The position numbers and the translations under genes were made by a program. From Massilia sp. BJB1822 (GTDB lineage Bacteria > Pseudomonadota > Gammaproteobacteria > Burkholderiales > Burkholderiaceae_D): a stretch of DNA of 64,000 nucleotides. The notes beneath the pieces are model-generated. The model worked only from the letters and a program-made list of their open reading frames with translations, did not search any database and was not told the DNA's origin. The DNA lies in assembly GCF_013369485.1 (NCBI RefSeq), contig NZ_JABWEB010000001.1, forward strand, positions 1-64,000, in the 5' to 3' direction. Shown here one piece after another: positions 35,685-46,545 of this stretch. Numbering within the stretch: position 1 is the stretch's first letter; each line of letters begins with the position of its first letter.

Positions 35685-35819
35685 TTATACAGCCAGACGC
35701 TTGCGGCCTTTGCCACGGCGTGCATTCAGAACTTGACGGCCGCCACGGGTAGCCATACGAGCGCGGAAGCCGTGGGTGCGCTTACGACGCACAACGGAAG
35801 GTTGGTAAGTACGTTTCAT
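35685..35819 (-). CDS. rpmH: 50S ribosomal protein L34
   Basis: The protein is 44 aa, starting [18 protein letters not shown] and ending KGRKRLAV, fully matching the bL34 family. It is a short gene read directly from the minus strand. First gene of the rpmH-rnpA-yidD-yidC operon, reading away from the origin region. Confidence 0.98.
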   Translation of the reverse strand: MKRTYQPSVVRRKRTHGFRARMATRGGRQVLNARRGKGRKRLAV

Positions 35820-36193
35820 GTTGGTCTCGCTAAAGAAGCAAAAAAATGCAAAATCGGGTCTGACGTCCCGTCAGTTATTGGTGCCAATGACATTTCGCGC
35901 ACCCATGCCAACATACCGGCACAAGCTGGCCAATCTCATCGCCCGCTTAATCCGCGCTGGTCGTAAACTGAAAAAACACGGAGTACGGGCGGGGAACCCT
36001 GAATTATCAGCATTTCGACACCGCTTGTCAACCTCGAAGCATGCCCGGCCTCCCCCGCGGGCCGCCGATTTTTGCACATTTTTCGCGTGATGCCTGTGGA
36101 TAACTTCGAACTTCGGGGGTAGAATAGCGTGTTACGTGTGGCGTTTAGAGTTCACTCCCGGCGCCCTCCCACAGCTTTTCAGATAGAAGATTC
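35820..36193. other. Probable origin region between rpmH and dnaA, with dnaA promoter and DnaA box
   Basis: A 374-base non-coding gap lies where transcription diverges. It contains one perfect DnaA box, TGTGGATAA (36095-36103), a near match TTTTGCACA (36070-36078), and a likely dnaA -10 TAGAAT (36120-36125). The perfect box overlaps the expected -35 place, consistent with DnaA autoregulation. Few boxes are recognisable, so the exact oriC unit is not certain. Confidence 0.6.
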
Positions 36194-37603
36194 ATGGAAA
36201 ATTTTTGGCAGACCTGTTCCGCACAGTTGGAACTGGAGCTGACGCCGCAACAATTCAGTGCCTGGATTAAGCCGCTGATCCCCCTCGATTACGAGGAGGG
36301 CAAGCTGCGTATTGCCGCCCCCAACCGCTTCAAGCTGGATTGGGTGAAGACGCAATTCGCCAGCCGCATCACGGCCCTGGCAGCGCAATACTGGGAAGAG
36401 CCGATCGAAGTGCTGTTCGTGCTCGACCCGCGCCTGAATGCCGCGAAAAAGCCGGCCGCGCCGACCGCCAGCAGCAGCGCCGCGCCCGTCAACCACGCCG
36501 CCGACACCGCGCGCAGCGCCGAGCTGCCTGCCGCCGCGGCCATTGTGTCGACGCCGGAATTCGCCAATGCGCGCGGCCGCGAGCAAAGCCGCATCAATAC
36601 CGATCTGACCTTCGACAGCTTCGTGACCGGTAAGGCCAACCAGCTGGCGCGCGCCGCCGCGATCCAGGTGGCGAACAATCCGGGCGTGTCCTACAACCCG
36701 CTGTTCTTCTATGGCGGCGTCGGTCTGGGCAAAACCCACTTGATCCACGCCATCGGCAACCAGGTGATGGCCGACCAGCCAGGTTCACGCATCCGCTACA
36801 TCCACGCCGAGCAGTATGTGCGCGACGTGGTGACCGCTTACCAGCGCAAGGGCTTCGACGACTTCAAGCATTACTACCACTCGCTGGATATGCTGCTGAT
36901 CGACGATATTCAATTCTTCGGCGGGAAAAGCCGCACGCAGGAAGAGTTCTTCTATGCCTTCGAAGCGCTGATCGCGGCCAAGAAGCAGATCATCATCACC
37001 AGCGATACCTATCCCAAAGAGATCACCGGCATGGACGACCGCCTGATCTCGCGCTTCGACTCCGGCCTGACGGTGGCGATCGAGCCGCCGGAGCTGGAAA
37101 TGCGGGTGGCGATCCTGCTGAAAAAAGCCAAGTCGGAAGGCGTCACGCTGTCCGACGACGTGGCCTTCTTCGTCGCCAAGCATCTGCGCTCGAACGTGCG
37201 CGAGCTGGAAGGCGCGCTGCGCAAGATCCTGGCCTACTCGCGCTTCCACGGCAAGGACATCAGCATCGACATCGTGAAGGAAGCGCTGAAGGATCTGCTG
37301 TCGGTGCAGAACCGCCAGATCTCGGTGGAAAACATCCAGAAGACGGTGGCGGACTTCTTCAACATCAAGGTGGCGGACATGTACTCCAAGCGCCGCCCCG
37401 CCAATATTGCGCGTCCGCGCCAGATTGCCATGTACCTGGCCAAGGAACTGACACAAAAGAGCCTGCCCGAAATCGGCGAGCTGTTTGGCGGCCGCGATCA
37501 CACCACCGTGCTGCATGCGGTGCGCAAGATCGCGCTGGACCGCACCAAGAATCCGGAGTGCAACCACGAGCTGCACGTTCTGGAACAAACCCTCAAAGGC
37601 TGA
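36194..37603 (+). CDS. dnaA: Chromosomal replication initiator protein DnaA
   Basis: The protein is 469 aa. Domain I ([20 protein letters not shown]) is followed by an Ala-rich linker. The AAA+ domain has [13 protein letters not shown] (Walker A) and [12 protein letters not shown] (Walker B). Domain IV carries the DnaA signature [13 protein letters not shown] and [14 protein letters not shown]. It binds DnaA boxes and opens the origin. It heads the dnaA-dnaN-gyrB series. Confidence 0.98.
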   Translation: MENFWQTCSAQLELELTPQQFSAWIKPLIPLDYEEGKLRIAAPNRFKLDWVKTQFASRITALAAQYWEEPIEVLFVLDPRLNAAKKPAAPTASSSAAPVNHAADTARSAELPAAAAIVSTPEFANARGREQSRINTDLTFDSFVTGKANQLARAAAIQVANNPGVSYNPLFFYGGVGLGKTHLIHAIGNQVMADQPGSRIRYIHAEQYVRDVVTAYQRKGFDDFKHYYHSLDMLLIDDIQFFGGKSRTQEEFFYAFEALIAAKKQIIITSDTYPKEITGMDDRLISRFDSGLTVAIEPPELEMRVAILLKKAKSEGVTLSDDVAFFVAKHLRSNVRELEGALRKILAYSRFHGKDISIDIVKEALKDLLSVQNRQISVENIQKTVADFFNIKVADMYSKRRPANIARPRQIAMYLAKELTQKSLPEIGELFGGRDHTTVLHAVRKIALDRTKNPECNHELHVLEQTLKG

Positions 37604-37725
37604 TGCTGGCCGGGGCTAAAGATTTGCCATTACACTGCTGGCTTTCAGCCGCCAAGGCAAGCAGCAGATGCGTCGCGCTAGGCGATGCAAAAGAATTAAC
37701 GTTTAACTTTTAACTGAGGATATTT

Positions 37726-38832
37726 ATGCAACTGGTCAAAACCACCCGAGATACGCTGCTTCGGCCACTGCAAATCGTGAGCGGTATTGTCGAGCGTCGG
37801 CACACTATGCCGATTCTGGCCAATATCCTCATCCGCAAGGAAGGCGAAAGCGTTTCATTCCTGTCCACCGACACCGAAGTGCAGATCACCACGCACGCCA
37901 ATATCGGTTCGGGCGCCGAAGTGACCGGCACCACCGTGGCCGCGCGCAAGCTGCTGGACATTCTGCGCGCCCTGCCGGAAGCGGGCGACGTGTCGCTGAC
38001 CCTGGCCAACAAGCGCCTGGCGGTGCAAAGCGGTAAATCGCGCTTCGCCCTGCAAACGCTGGCCGCCGAAGAGTTCCCGACCGTGCAGGAAGCCGACAGC
38101 TACAACGCCTCCTTCACGCTGCCGCAGAAAACCCTGAAGCACCTGTTCAATATGGTGCACTTCGCCATGGCGCAGCAGGACATCCGCTACTACCTGAACG
38201 GCCTGCTGCTGGTCCTGGACGGCAAGAACGTGATCGCCGTGGCCACCGACGGCCACCGCCTGGCCTTCTGCCAGGTCGAAACCGAACAGGCTTTCGAGCG
38301 CCAGGAAGTGATCATCCCGCGCAAGACCATCATCGAGCTGCAGCGCCTGCTGGAAGAAAGCGACGACGCCGTGCAGCTGGATATCGCAGCCAACCAGGTC
38401 AAGCTGACCTTCGCCGACATCGAACTGATCTCCAAGCTGGTCGAGGGCAAATTCCCCGACTACACGCGCGTGATCCCGAAGGGCTACAACAACGACTTCT
38501 CCATCGGTCGCGACGAGCTGCTGCGCTCCCTGCAGCGCGCAGCCATCATGACCAGCGATAAATTCAAGGGCGTGCGCTGCATCATCAGCCCGGGCAGCCT
38601 GAAAATCTCGTCCACCAACGCCGACCAGGAAGAGGCGGTGGAAGAGCTGGAAATCGACTACGGCGGCGACAATATCGACATCGGCTTCAACGTCACCTAT
38701 CTGCTCGACGTGCTGAATAACCTGAAGTGCGATCAGATCAATGTGTCGCTGGGCGATTCCAATTCCTCGGCCCTGATCTCGATCCCCGACAATCCAGACT
38801 TCAAGTACGTTGTGATGCCAATGCGTATTTAA
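37726..38832 (+). CDS. dnaN: DNA polymerase III subunit beta (sliding clamp)
   Basis: The protein is 368 aa with the three-fold clamp architecture. It starts MQLVKTTRDTLLRPLQIVSG, includes YYLNGLLLVLDGKNVIAVATDGHRL and ends YVVMPMRI. It encircles DNA and tethers polymerase III. The 122-base gap from dnaA shows no DnaA box; a leader with AACTGAGGA gives the ribosome site. Confidence 0.98.
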   Translation: MQLVKTTRDTLLRPLQIVSGIVERRHTMPILANILIRKEGESVSFLSTDTEVQITTHANIGSGAEVTGTTVAARKLLDILRALPEAGDVSLTLANKRLAVQSGKSRFALQTLAAEEFPTVQEADSYNASFTLPQKTLKHLFNMVHFAMAQQDIRYYLNGLLLVLDGKNVIAVATDGHRLAFCQVETEQAFERQEVIIPRKTIIELQRLLEESDDAVQLDIAANQVKLTFADIELISKLVEGKFPDYTRVIPKGYNNDFSIGRDELLRSLQRAAIMTSDKFKGVRCIISPGSLKISSTNADQEEAVEELEIDYGGDNIDIGFNVTYLLDVLNNLKCDQINVSLGDSNSSALISIPDNPDFKYVVMPMRI

Positions 38833-38849
38833 CGCGGCGCATGCAGTAA

Positions 38850-41393
<2,544 letters not shown>

Positions 41394-41418
41394 TATAACC
41401 TGCTCACTGGCCCGCCAA

Positions 41419-41445
41419 AACGCCGCTTCTTAGCGGCGTTTTTTT
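41419..41445 (+). terminator. Rho-independent terminator after gyrB
   Basis: AACGCCGC (41419-41426) pairs with GCGGCGTT (41433-41440) around a 6-base loop, followed by a T run. Confidence 0.92.
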
Positions 41446-41528
41446 CGCTTGCCAGCCTTACCCGTGCGCCCGCAAAAAGTGAAATATCCCAAAGTGATAG
41501 AATGAAGTCGTCATTGGGGGGATATCCC

Positions 41529-41786
41529 ATGAAACCATATTCAAGTGCAGAGCAGCACATCATTGACCTGGCGAAGCATCATAAAGTTGCTTATGCTGGT
41601 ACGGTCAGAGACGCATGGGCTGGTACAGTTACTCGCCTTGCAGGCGATGAAGTAAAACAAGATCCCATAAAAGACCTTCTGATTGCGCTTCAACGTGCCG
41701 GGAAAATCTCGACACCTGAGATGACCATGCTTTTAATTGAGTATCTGCGGGAAAGCAAACGTGTTCGATCCATTCAGGGATTTTGA
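41529..41786 (+). CDS. Small partner (candidate antitoxin) of the Fic protein
   Basis: The protein is 85 aa. It is helical and ends inside the fic gene: the two overlap by 26 bases, as in many antitoxin-Fic pairs. A VbhA-like inhibitory helix would carry S/T-x-x-x-E-G/N; the closest stretch here, TVTRLAGDE, lacks the Glu. A strong ribosome site GGGGG precedes ATG 41529. Base composition is lower in GC than gyrB. Assignment rests mainly on gene order. Confidence 0.6.
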   Translation: MKPYSSAEQHIIDLAKHHKVAYAGTVRDAWAGTVTRLAGDEVKQDPIKDLLIALQRAGKISTPEMTMLLIEYLRESKRVRSIQGF

Positions 41787-42486
41787 AACCGCAGGCTATC
41801 TGCGAAACCAATTCACAGAGAAGGATCTGACGATCGTCAGGGAAGTGGAGCACGAGCTTTTCCGTGCCAATCTCGGCGATGCGATGGCTTACCTGGCTTC
41901 ACTCAAGGACATTTCCTATGCCGATTTCCTGCATGTTCACAGGATTCTCTTTTCCGAGTTCTATCCATGGGCCGGGCAGGACCGCGCCGACACTGCTGGA
42001 GAAATCGCGGTAAGGAGAGGCGATATTCTGTTCTGCCATCCTCAACATGCAAGGCTTGCGGTTACCGAAGGCCTGCGGCTCGCTCAAACTCCCGGAACCA
42101 TGCAAAACAAGCCAGGCGAAGTCCTGGGCCTTTTTGCGTATGGCCATCCCTTTTTGGATGGGAACGGGTGCACGATGCTCCTTGTTCATTCAGAGCTATG
42201 CCACCGCGCAGGATTTGCCATTTCTTGGGAATTGACGGCGAAAGACGAGTACCTAGCCATATTAGGCCAGGCAATCGGACAACCAGGAAAAGGTATTCTG
42301 GATGCCTGGCTGAAGCCATTCATCACCAAGCAAATGGATCCAGCGATTTGGGAGCAGACCATGTACTCGCTCCGGGGCTTGGATGGTTTGAGCGCCGAAA
42401 ATAAAATCGAGGGCAGCGTGAGCGATCCGAAAATTATTGATGCATACCGGGAATTGGAAGCACAACGTGGCTATCGGATCGCTTGA
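41761..42486 (+). CDS. Fic/DOC family protein with substituted Fic motif
   Basis: The protein is 241 aa. The Fic core is clear (FYPWAGQDRADT, and the motif starting at His129). The motif reads HPFLDGNGC: the Arg that normally follows GNG and contacts the nucleotide phosphates is Cys137 (codon TGC at 42169-42171; a CGC to TGC change would explain it). AMPylation activity may therefore be lost or altered. The start is GTG 41761 after GGGAAAG. It converges with rtcR, overlapping its 3' end by 16 bases. Confidence 0.8.
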   Translation: MFDPFRDFETAGYLRNQFTEKDLTIVREVEHELFRANLGDAMAYLASLKDISYADFLHVHRILFSEFYPWAGQDRADTAGEIAVRRGDILFCHPQHARLAVTEGLRLAQTPGTMQNKPGEVLGLFAYGHPFLDGNGCTMLLVHSELCHRAGFAISWELTAKDEYLAILGQAIGQPGKGILDAWLKPFITKQMDPAIWEQTMYSLRGLDGLSAENKIEGSVSDPKIIDAYRELEAQRGYRIA

Positions 42487-44081
42487 AGCTGTTGCCACTC
42501 CAGCCCAAACTTCGCCAGGTATTTCTTCAGGCGATCCGCATCATTGGGCTTTTCCTTCGTGCTGCGCGACACGGCGAACAATTTGCGGCCCGCATCGGAA
42601 AGCGACTTCGATTGACAACAGACAGCCAGCACGGTCTTGAGCTGCGCCGCGTCGAACAAGTCCAGCTGCGCGGCTTGTTCGCCGAGGATGGATTCCAGGT
42701 CGGCCTCTTCATCCCCCACTTCACCAGCGGCCATATGGTGCTGCCACAAGCGCCGCAGGCGGCGTAGTTCTTCCTGCACGACCGCATCGGTGATGCGCCC
42801 CGCCTCAGCCAGCGTGGCCATGCGTTGCACGGAGGCCGAAAGGTCGCGGAAGTTACCGGCCCAGCGGGCCTCGCCGGACATGGCGAATTCCATGTAGCGG
42901 CTGCGCGCCTCTTTGTTGAAGCGCACCATCTGGCCATTTTCCGCGCCGAATTCGGCTAGCAGGTAATCAATGTTCGGTTCGATATCCTCAGGGCGGCCGG
43001 TCAAGCCAGGCAGTTCATAGGTCCACAGGTTGATGCGGGCGAATAGGTCTTCGCGAAAACGGCCGGCCAGGACTTCTTTCGACAGGTCGCGGTTGGTGCC
43101 AGCGATCAGCTGGAAGTCGCTTTGCACTTCGTTGTCGGAGCCGACCGGGAGGAAGCGCTTTTCTTCCACCGCCTTGAGCAGCATGGCTTGCTCGTCCAGA
43201 CCCAGCTCGCCGATTTCATCCAGGAACAGCAAGCCTTTGTGCGCAGTGCGCAGCAGGCCGGGACGGTCGGATGCCGCGCCGGTGAAAGCGCCTTTGATAT
43301 GGCCGAACAAGGTCGAGCCGGCGCCATCGCCATGCAGGGTGGCGCAATTGATTTCGACGAACTTGCCGTCCAGCTGGTGGCGCGCGCGGCGCAGTTCGTA
43401 GACGCGGCGGGCGAGGAAGGATTTGCCTGCGCCGGTTGGTCCCATCAGCAGCATGGGCGCTTTCGATTTGAGGGCGACGCGTTCAATCTCGTCGATCATG
43501 GCGTTGAAGCGGGCGTTGCGCGTGGCGATGCCGGACTTGAGGAAGGCGACGCCCTCTTCCTGCTCGCGCGTGAAGCGCTGGGCAATCTGATCGTACTTCG
43601 ACAGATCGAGGTCGATCAGTGCATAGCTGCCTGGATTGCCGGTGCCCTGCCTGCGCGGCGGCGCCGTTTGCAGCAGGCGGCCGGGGAAGTAACGCGCCTC
43701 CGTCATCAGGAACAGGCAAATTTGCACGACGTGGGTGCCGGTGGTGATGTGGACCCAGTATTCCTCGTTGTCGGGATCGAAGGGGTATTCGCGCGCAAAG
43801 TCGAACAGCGCGGCGTAGACCTGCTCGAAATCCCATGGATCGTTTATCGTCAGGCGGCGTGGATTGACTTCGGTTTGCGGCGACACGGAGGCAATGTCCC
43901 GTTTCACCAATTCAGTCAGGTCGCTGTGCTGGCCATTGAACAACAGTTCGATGCGGTCGATCACCAGGTCTTCATGCTGGGTCAGGCCAACGGTCGGCCG
44001 CCATTTTTCCCACCGGCCGGCGCCCTTGCCGCTATCGAGCTGGCTGCCGACAAAACCGATGACGACGATATTCTTCTTCAT
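42471..44081 (-). CDS. rtcR: Sigma-54-dependent RNA-repair regulator RtcR
   Basis: The protein is 536 aa. The N-terminal ~180 residues form the RtcR-type CARF sensor domain (IVVIGFVGSQLDSGKGAGRW, HITTGTHVVQICLFLMTEAR). A sigma-54 AAA+ domain follows, with Walker A GPTGAGKS, GAFTGA and the LFLDEIGEL Walker B. The C-terminal region is for DNA binding. It activates rtcBA on sensing an RNA-derived ligand. ATG 44081 is preferred to TTG 44087. It diverges from rtcB. Confidence 0.93.
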   Translation of the reverse strand: MKKNIVVIGFVGSQLDSGKGAGRWEKWRPTVGLTQHEDLVIDRIELLFNGQHSDLTELVKRDIASVSPQTEVNPRRLTINDPWDFEQVYAALFDFAREYPFDPDNEEYWVHITTGTHVVQICLFLMTEARYFPGRLLQTAPPRRQGTGNPGSYALIDLDLSKYDQIAQRFTREQEEGVAFLKSGIATRNARFNAMIDEIERVALKSKAPMLLMGPTGAGKSFLARRVYELRRARHQLDGKFVEINCATLHGDGAGSTLFGHIKGAFTGAASDRPGLLRTAHKGLLFLDEIGELGLDEQAMLLKAVEEKRFLPVGSDNEVQSDFQLIAGTNRDLSKEVLAGRFREDLFARINLWTYELPGLTGRPEDIEPNIDYLLAEFGAENGQMVRFNKEARSRYMEFAMSGEARWAGNFRDLSASVQRMATLAEAGRITDAVVQEELRRLRRLWQHHMAAGEVGDEEADLESILGEQAAQLDLFDAAQLKTVLAVCCQSKSLSDAGRKLFAVSRSTKEKPNDADRLKKYLAKFGLEWQQLQAIR

Positions 44082-44200
44082 TTTCAAGATAAATTTTTAT
44101 CCAAACAGATAATTTATCATAAAAGAGAAAAATTCTGCTTATTGGAGTACTTTTTAGCTATTCCTGATAAATCAATTACTTAAGCGCACCAATCATAACC

Positions 44201-44216
44201 TGGCACGGCGATTGCT
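44201..44216 (+). promoter_or_regulatory. Sigma-54 promoter of rtcBA
   Basis: TGGCAC (44201-44206), five bases, then TTGCT (44212-44216): a perfect -24/-12 element for sigma-54, 40 bases upstream of rtcB. It fits activation by the divergent RtcR. Confidence 0.93.
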
Positions 44217-44255
44217 ATAGAAGAGGCGTAAGACAATTTTTGTAGAGAGAAGAAA

Positions 44256-45491
44256 ATGAAGAAAGATAGTTTTGACGTTCTGAATGTAGAACAAGGCCGC
44301 CCAGTGAAAATGTGGACGCGCGGCGTGCCAGTTGAGGATGAGGCGAAGAAGCAGCTGGCCAACACGGCCAAGATGCCCTTCATCTACAAGCATATCGCCG
44401 CCATGCCCGACGTCCACCTGGGTAAAGGATCGACCATCGGTAGCGTGATCCCGACCCTGGGTGCCGTCATCCCTGCGGCGGTGGGCGTGGATATCGGTTG
44501 CGGCATGATGGCCGCCAAGACCACGCTGACCGCCAACGATCTGCCGGATAATCTCGGCCCGCTGCGTAGCGCCATCGAGCGCGCCGTACCGCACGGTATG
44601 TCGCCGAAGACGCGCGGCTTCAAGGGCCGCGATAAGGGTTCGTGGGATACGCCGCCAAGCGCGGTCGATGCGGCCTGGCTGCAGTTGAAGGATGGTTTCG
44701 ACCGCATCTGCGATAAGACGCCGAAACTGAAGAACACCAACAACTATAAGCATCTGGGTACGCTGGGAACGGGTAATCACTTCATCGAAATCTGTCTGGA
44801 TGAAGAAGGCGCTGTGTGGTTCATGCTGCATTCCGGTTCGCGTGGTGTGGGTAATGCCATCGGCACCTGGTTCATCGAGCTGGCGAAGAAGGATATGCGC
44901 ACCCACTTCATCAACCTGCCGGACCAGGATCTGGCCTACCTGTCGGAAGGAACGCAGCATTACGACGACTACGTGGAAGCGGTCAGCTGGGCGCAGCAGT
45001 TCGCCCGCATGAACCGCGAGGTGATGATGCAGAACCTGATCGCAGCGGTGCGCACGGTCATCACCAAGCCGTTCCAAACCCACGTGGAGGCGGTGAACTG
45101 CCACCACAACTATGTGCAGAAGGAGCACCACTTCGGTAAGGATGTGCTGCTGACCCGTAAGGGCGCGGTATCGGCGCGCGCAGGTGAGTTGGGCATCATT
45201 CCAGGTTCGATGGGCGCAAAGAGCTATATCGTGCGCGGTAAAGGAAACCCGGACAGCTTCAATAGCTGCAGCCACGGCGCCGGACGTACCATGAGCCGTA
45301 CCGAAGCCAAACGCCGCTTCACCGTGGACGATCAGGTGAAGGCGACGCAAGGCGTGGAATGCCGTAAGGACGCCGATGTGATCGACGAAATCCCAATGGC
45401 TTACAAGGATATCGACGCAGTGATGGAAGCCCAGCGCGACCTGGTTGAAGTGGTGCATACCCTGAAACAGATCGTCTGCGTCAAAGGATAG
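44256..45491 (+). CDS. rtcB: RNA-splicing ligase RtcB
   Basis: The protein is 411 aa. Metal-binding motifs are GVDIGCGM, NCHHNYVQKEHH and the guanylylated His in SCSHGAGRTMSR. RtcB joins 2',3'-cyclic phosphate or 3'-phosphate RNA ends to 5'-OH ends, using GTP and Mn2+. It is followed 13 bases later by rtcA. Confidence 0.96.
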   Translation: MKKDSFDVLNVEQGRPVKMWTRGVPVEDEAKKQLANTAKMPFIYKHIAAMPDVHLGKGSTIGSVIPTLGAVIPAAVGVDIGCGMMAAKTTLTANDLPDNLGPLRSAIERAVPHGMSPKTRGFKGRDKGSWDTPPSAVDAAWLQLKDGFDRICDKTPKLKNTNNYKHLGTLGTGNHFIEICLDEEGAVWFMLHSGSRGVGNAIGTWFIELAKKDMRTHFINLPDQDLAYLSEGTQHYDDYVEAVSWAQQFARMNREVMMQNLIAAVRTVITKPFQTHVEAVNCHHNYVQKEHHFGKDVLLTRKGAVSARAGELGIIPGSMGAKSYIVRGKGNPDSFNSCSHGAGRTMSRTEAKRRFTVDDQVKATQGVECRKDADVIDEIPMAYKDIDAVMEAQRDLVEVVHTLKQIVCVKG

Positions 45492-45504
45492 GAAAAGAAG
45501 AAAA

Positions 45505-46545
45505 ATGATTGAACTAGATGGCTCCACCGGTGAAGGTGGAGGACAAATCCTGCGCTCGGCGCTAAGCCTTTCGATGCTGACGGGCCAGCCCTTCCGCATC
45601 CGGAACATCCGCGCCAATCGCGCCAAGCCAGGCTTGATGCGCCAGCATCTGATGGCGGTGCTGGCGGCGGCGCAGGTCTGCGGCGGCGAGGCCGAAGGCG
45701 CAGCAGTCGGCTCGCAGACGCTGACCTTCACGCCCGGCGCAATCCGCAGCGGGGACTATGAATTCGCCATCGGCAGCGCCGGCAGCTGCACCCTGGTTCT
45801 GCAAACCCTGGTGCCTGCTCTGCTGTTCGCGGATGCGCCGTCAACCGTGCGTATCACGGGCGGCACGCATAATCCGATGGCGCCACCGGTGCACTTTCTG
45901 CAGCGCGCCTACGCACGCGCGCTGGCGGATATGGGCGCAACGGTCGACTTCCAGTTGAAGCGTTGCGGCTTCTATCCGGCTGGCGGAGGCGAGATCGTGG
46001 CCAGCATCCAGCCCTGCGGACGCTTGCAGCCGTTCGAGTGGATTACGCGCGGCGAGCGCAAGGAGGCATATGCCGAAAGCCTTGTCGCCGGCATTCCGCC
46101 TTCGGTGGCGCGGCGCGAGCTGGAAACCATCGGCGCGGGCATGGGTTGGGGCGTGGAGCAGCTGCATGAGCGGATACTGCCGGCGGAGCAAGGGCCGGGG
46201 AATGCCCTCTTGCTGACGCTGGATTATGGGAACCTGACCGAAGTGTTCACGGCGATTGGCGAAAAATCGGTGTCCGCAGATACGGTTGCGCGCCATCTCA
46301 TGCGCGAGGTGCGGCAGTATCTGGCATCCGGTGCGGCTGTTGGCGAGCATCTCGCCGACCAGCTGATGCTACCCATGGCCCTGGCTGGCGGCGGATACTT
46401 CACCACGGCTACGGTATCCCTGCATGCCAGGACCAATGCGGAGGTGATCGGGAACTTCTTGCCGGTGCGTTTCATCTTCGATGAAGTGGATGGCATCTAT
46501 CATTGCTCCATCGCGCCTCCTGAAAAAACCATCCAACGCTACTAA
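45505..46545 (+). CDS. rtcA: RNA 3'-terminal phosphate cyclase
   Basis: The protein is 346 aa. The start IELDGSTGEGGGQILRSALS is the family signature. It also has GGTHNPMAPPVHFLQRAY, and the adenylylated His lies in GEHLADQLMLPMALAGGG. It converts 3'-phosphate RNA ends to 2',3'-cyclic phosphates using ATP. It is in one operon with rtcB. Its stop overlaps that of the convergent DUF2875 gene by four bases. Confidence 0.95.
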   Translation: MIELDGSTGEGGGQILRSALSLSMLTGQPFRIRNIRANRAKPGLMRQHLMAVLAAAQVCGGEAEGAAVGSQTLTFTPGAIRSGDYEFAIGSAGSCTLVLQTLVPALLFADAPSTVRITGGTHNPMAPPVHFLQRAYARALADMGATVDFQLKRCGFYPAGGGEIVASIQPCGRLQPFEWITRGERKEAYAESLVAGIPPSVARRELETIGAGMGWGVEQLHERILPAEQGPGNALLLTLDYGNLTEVFTAIGEKSVSADTVARHLMREVRQYLASGAAVGEHLADQLMLPMALAGGGYFTTATVSLHARTNAEVIGNFLPVRFIFDEVDGIYHCSIAPPEKTIQRY

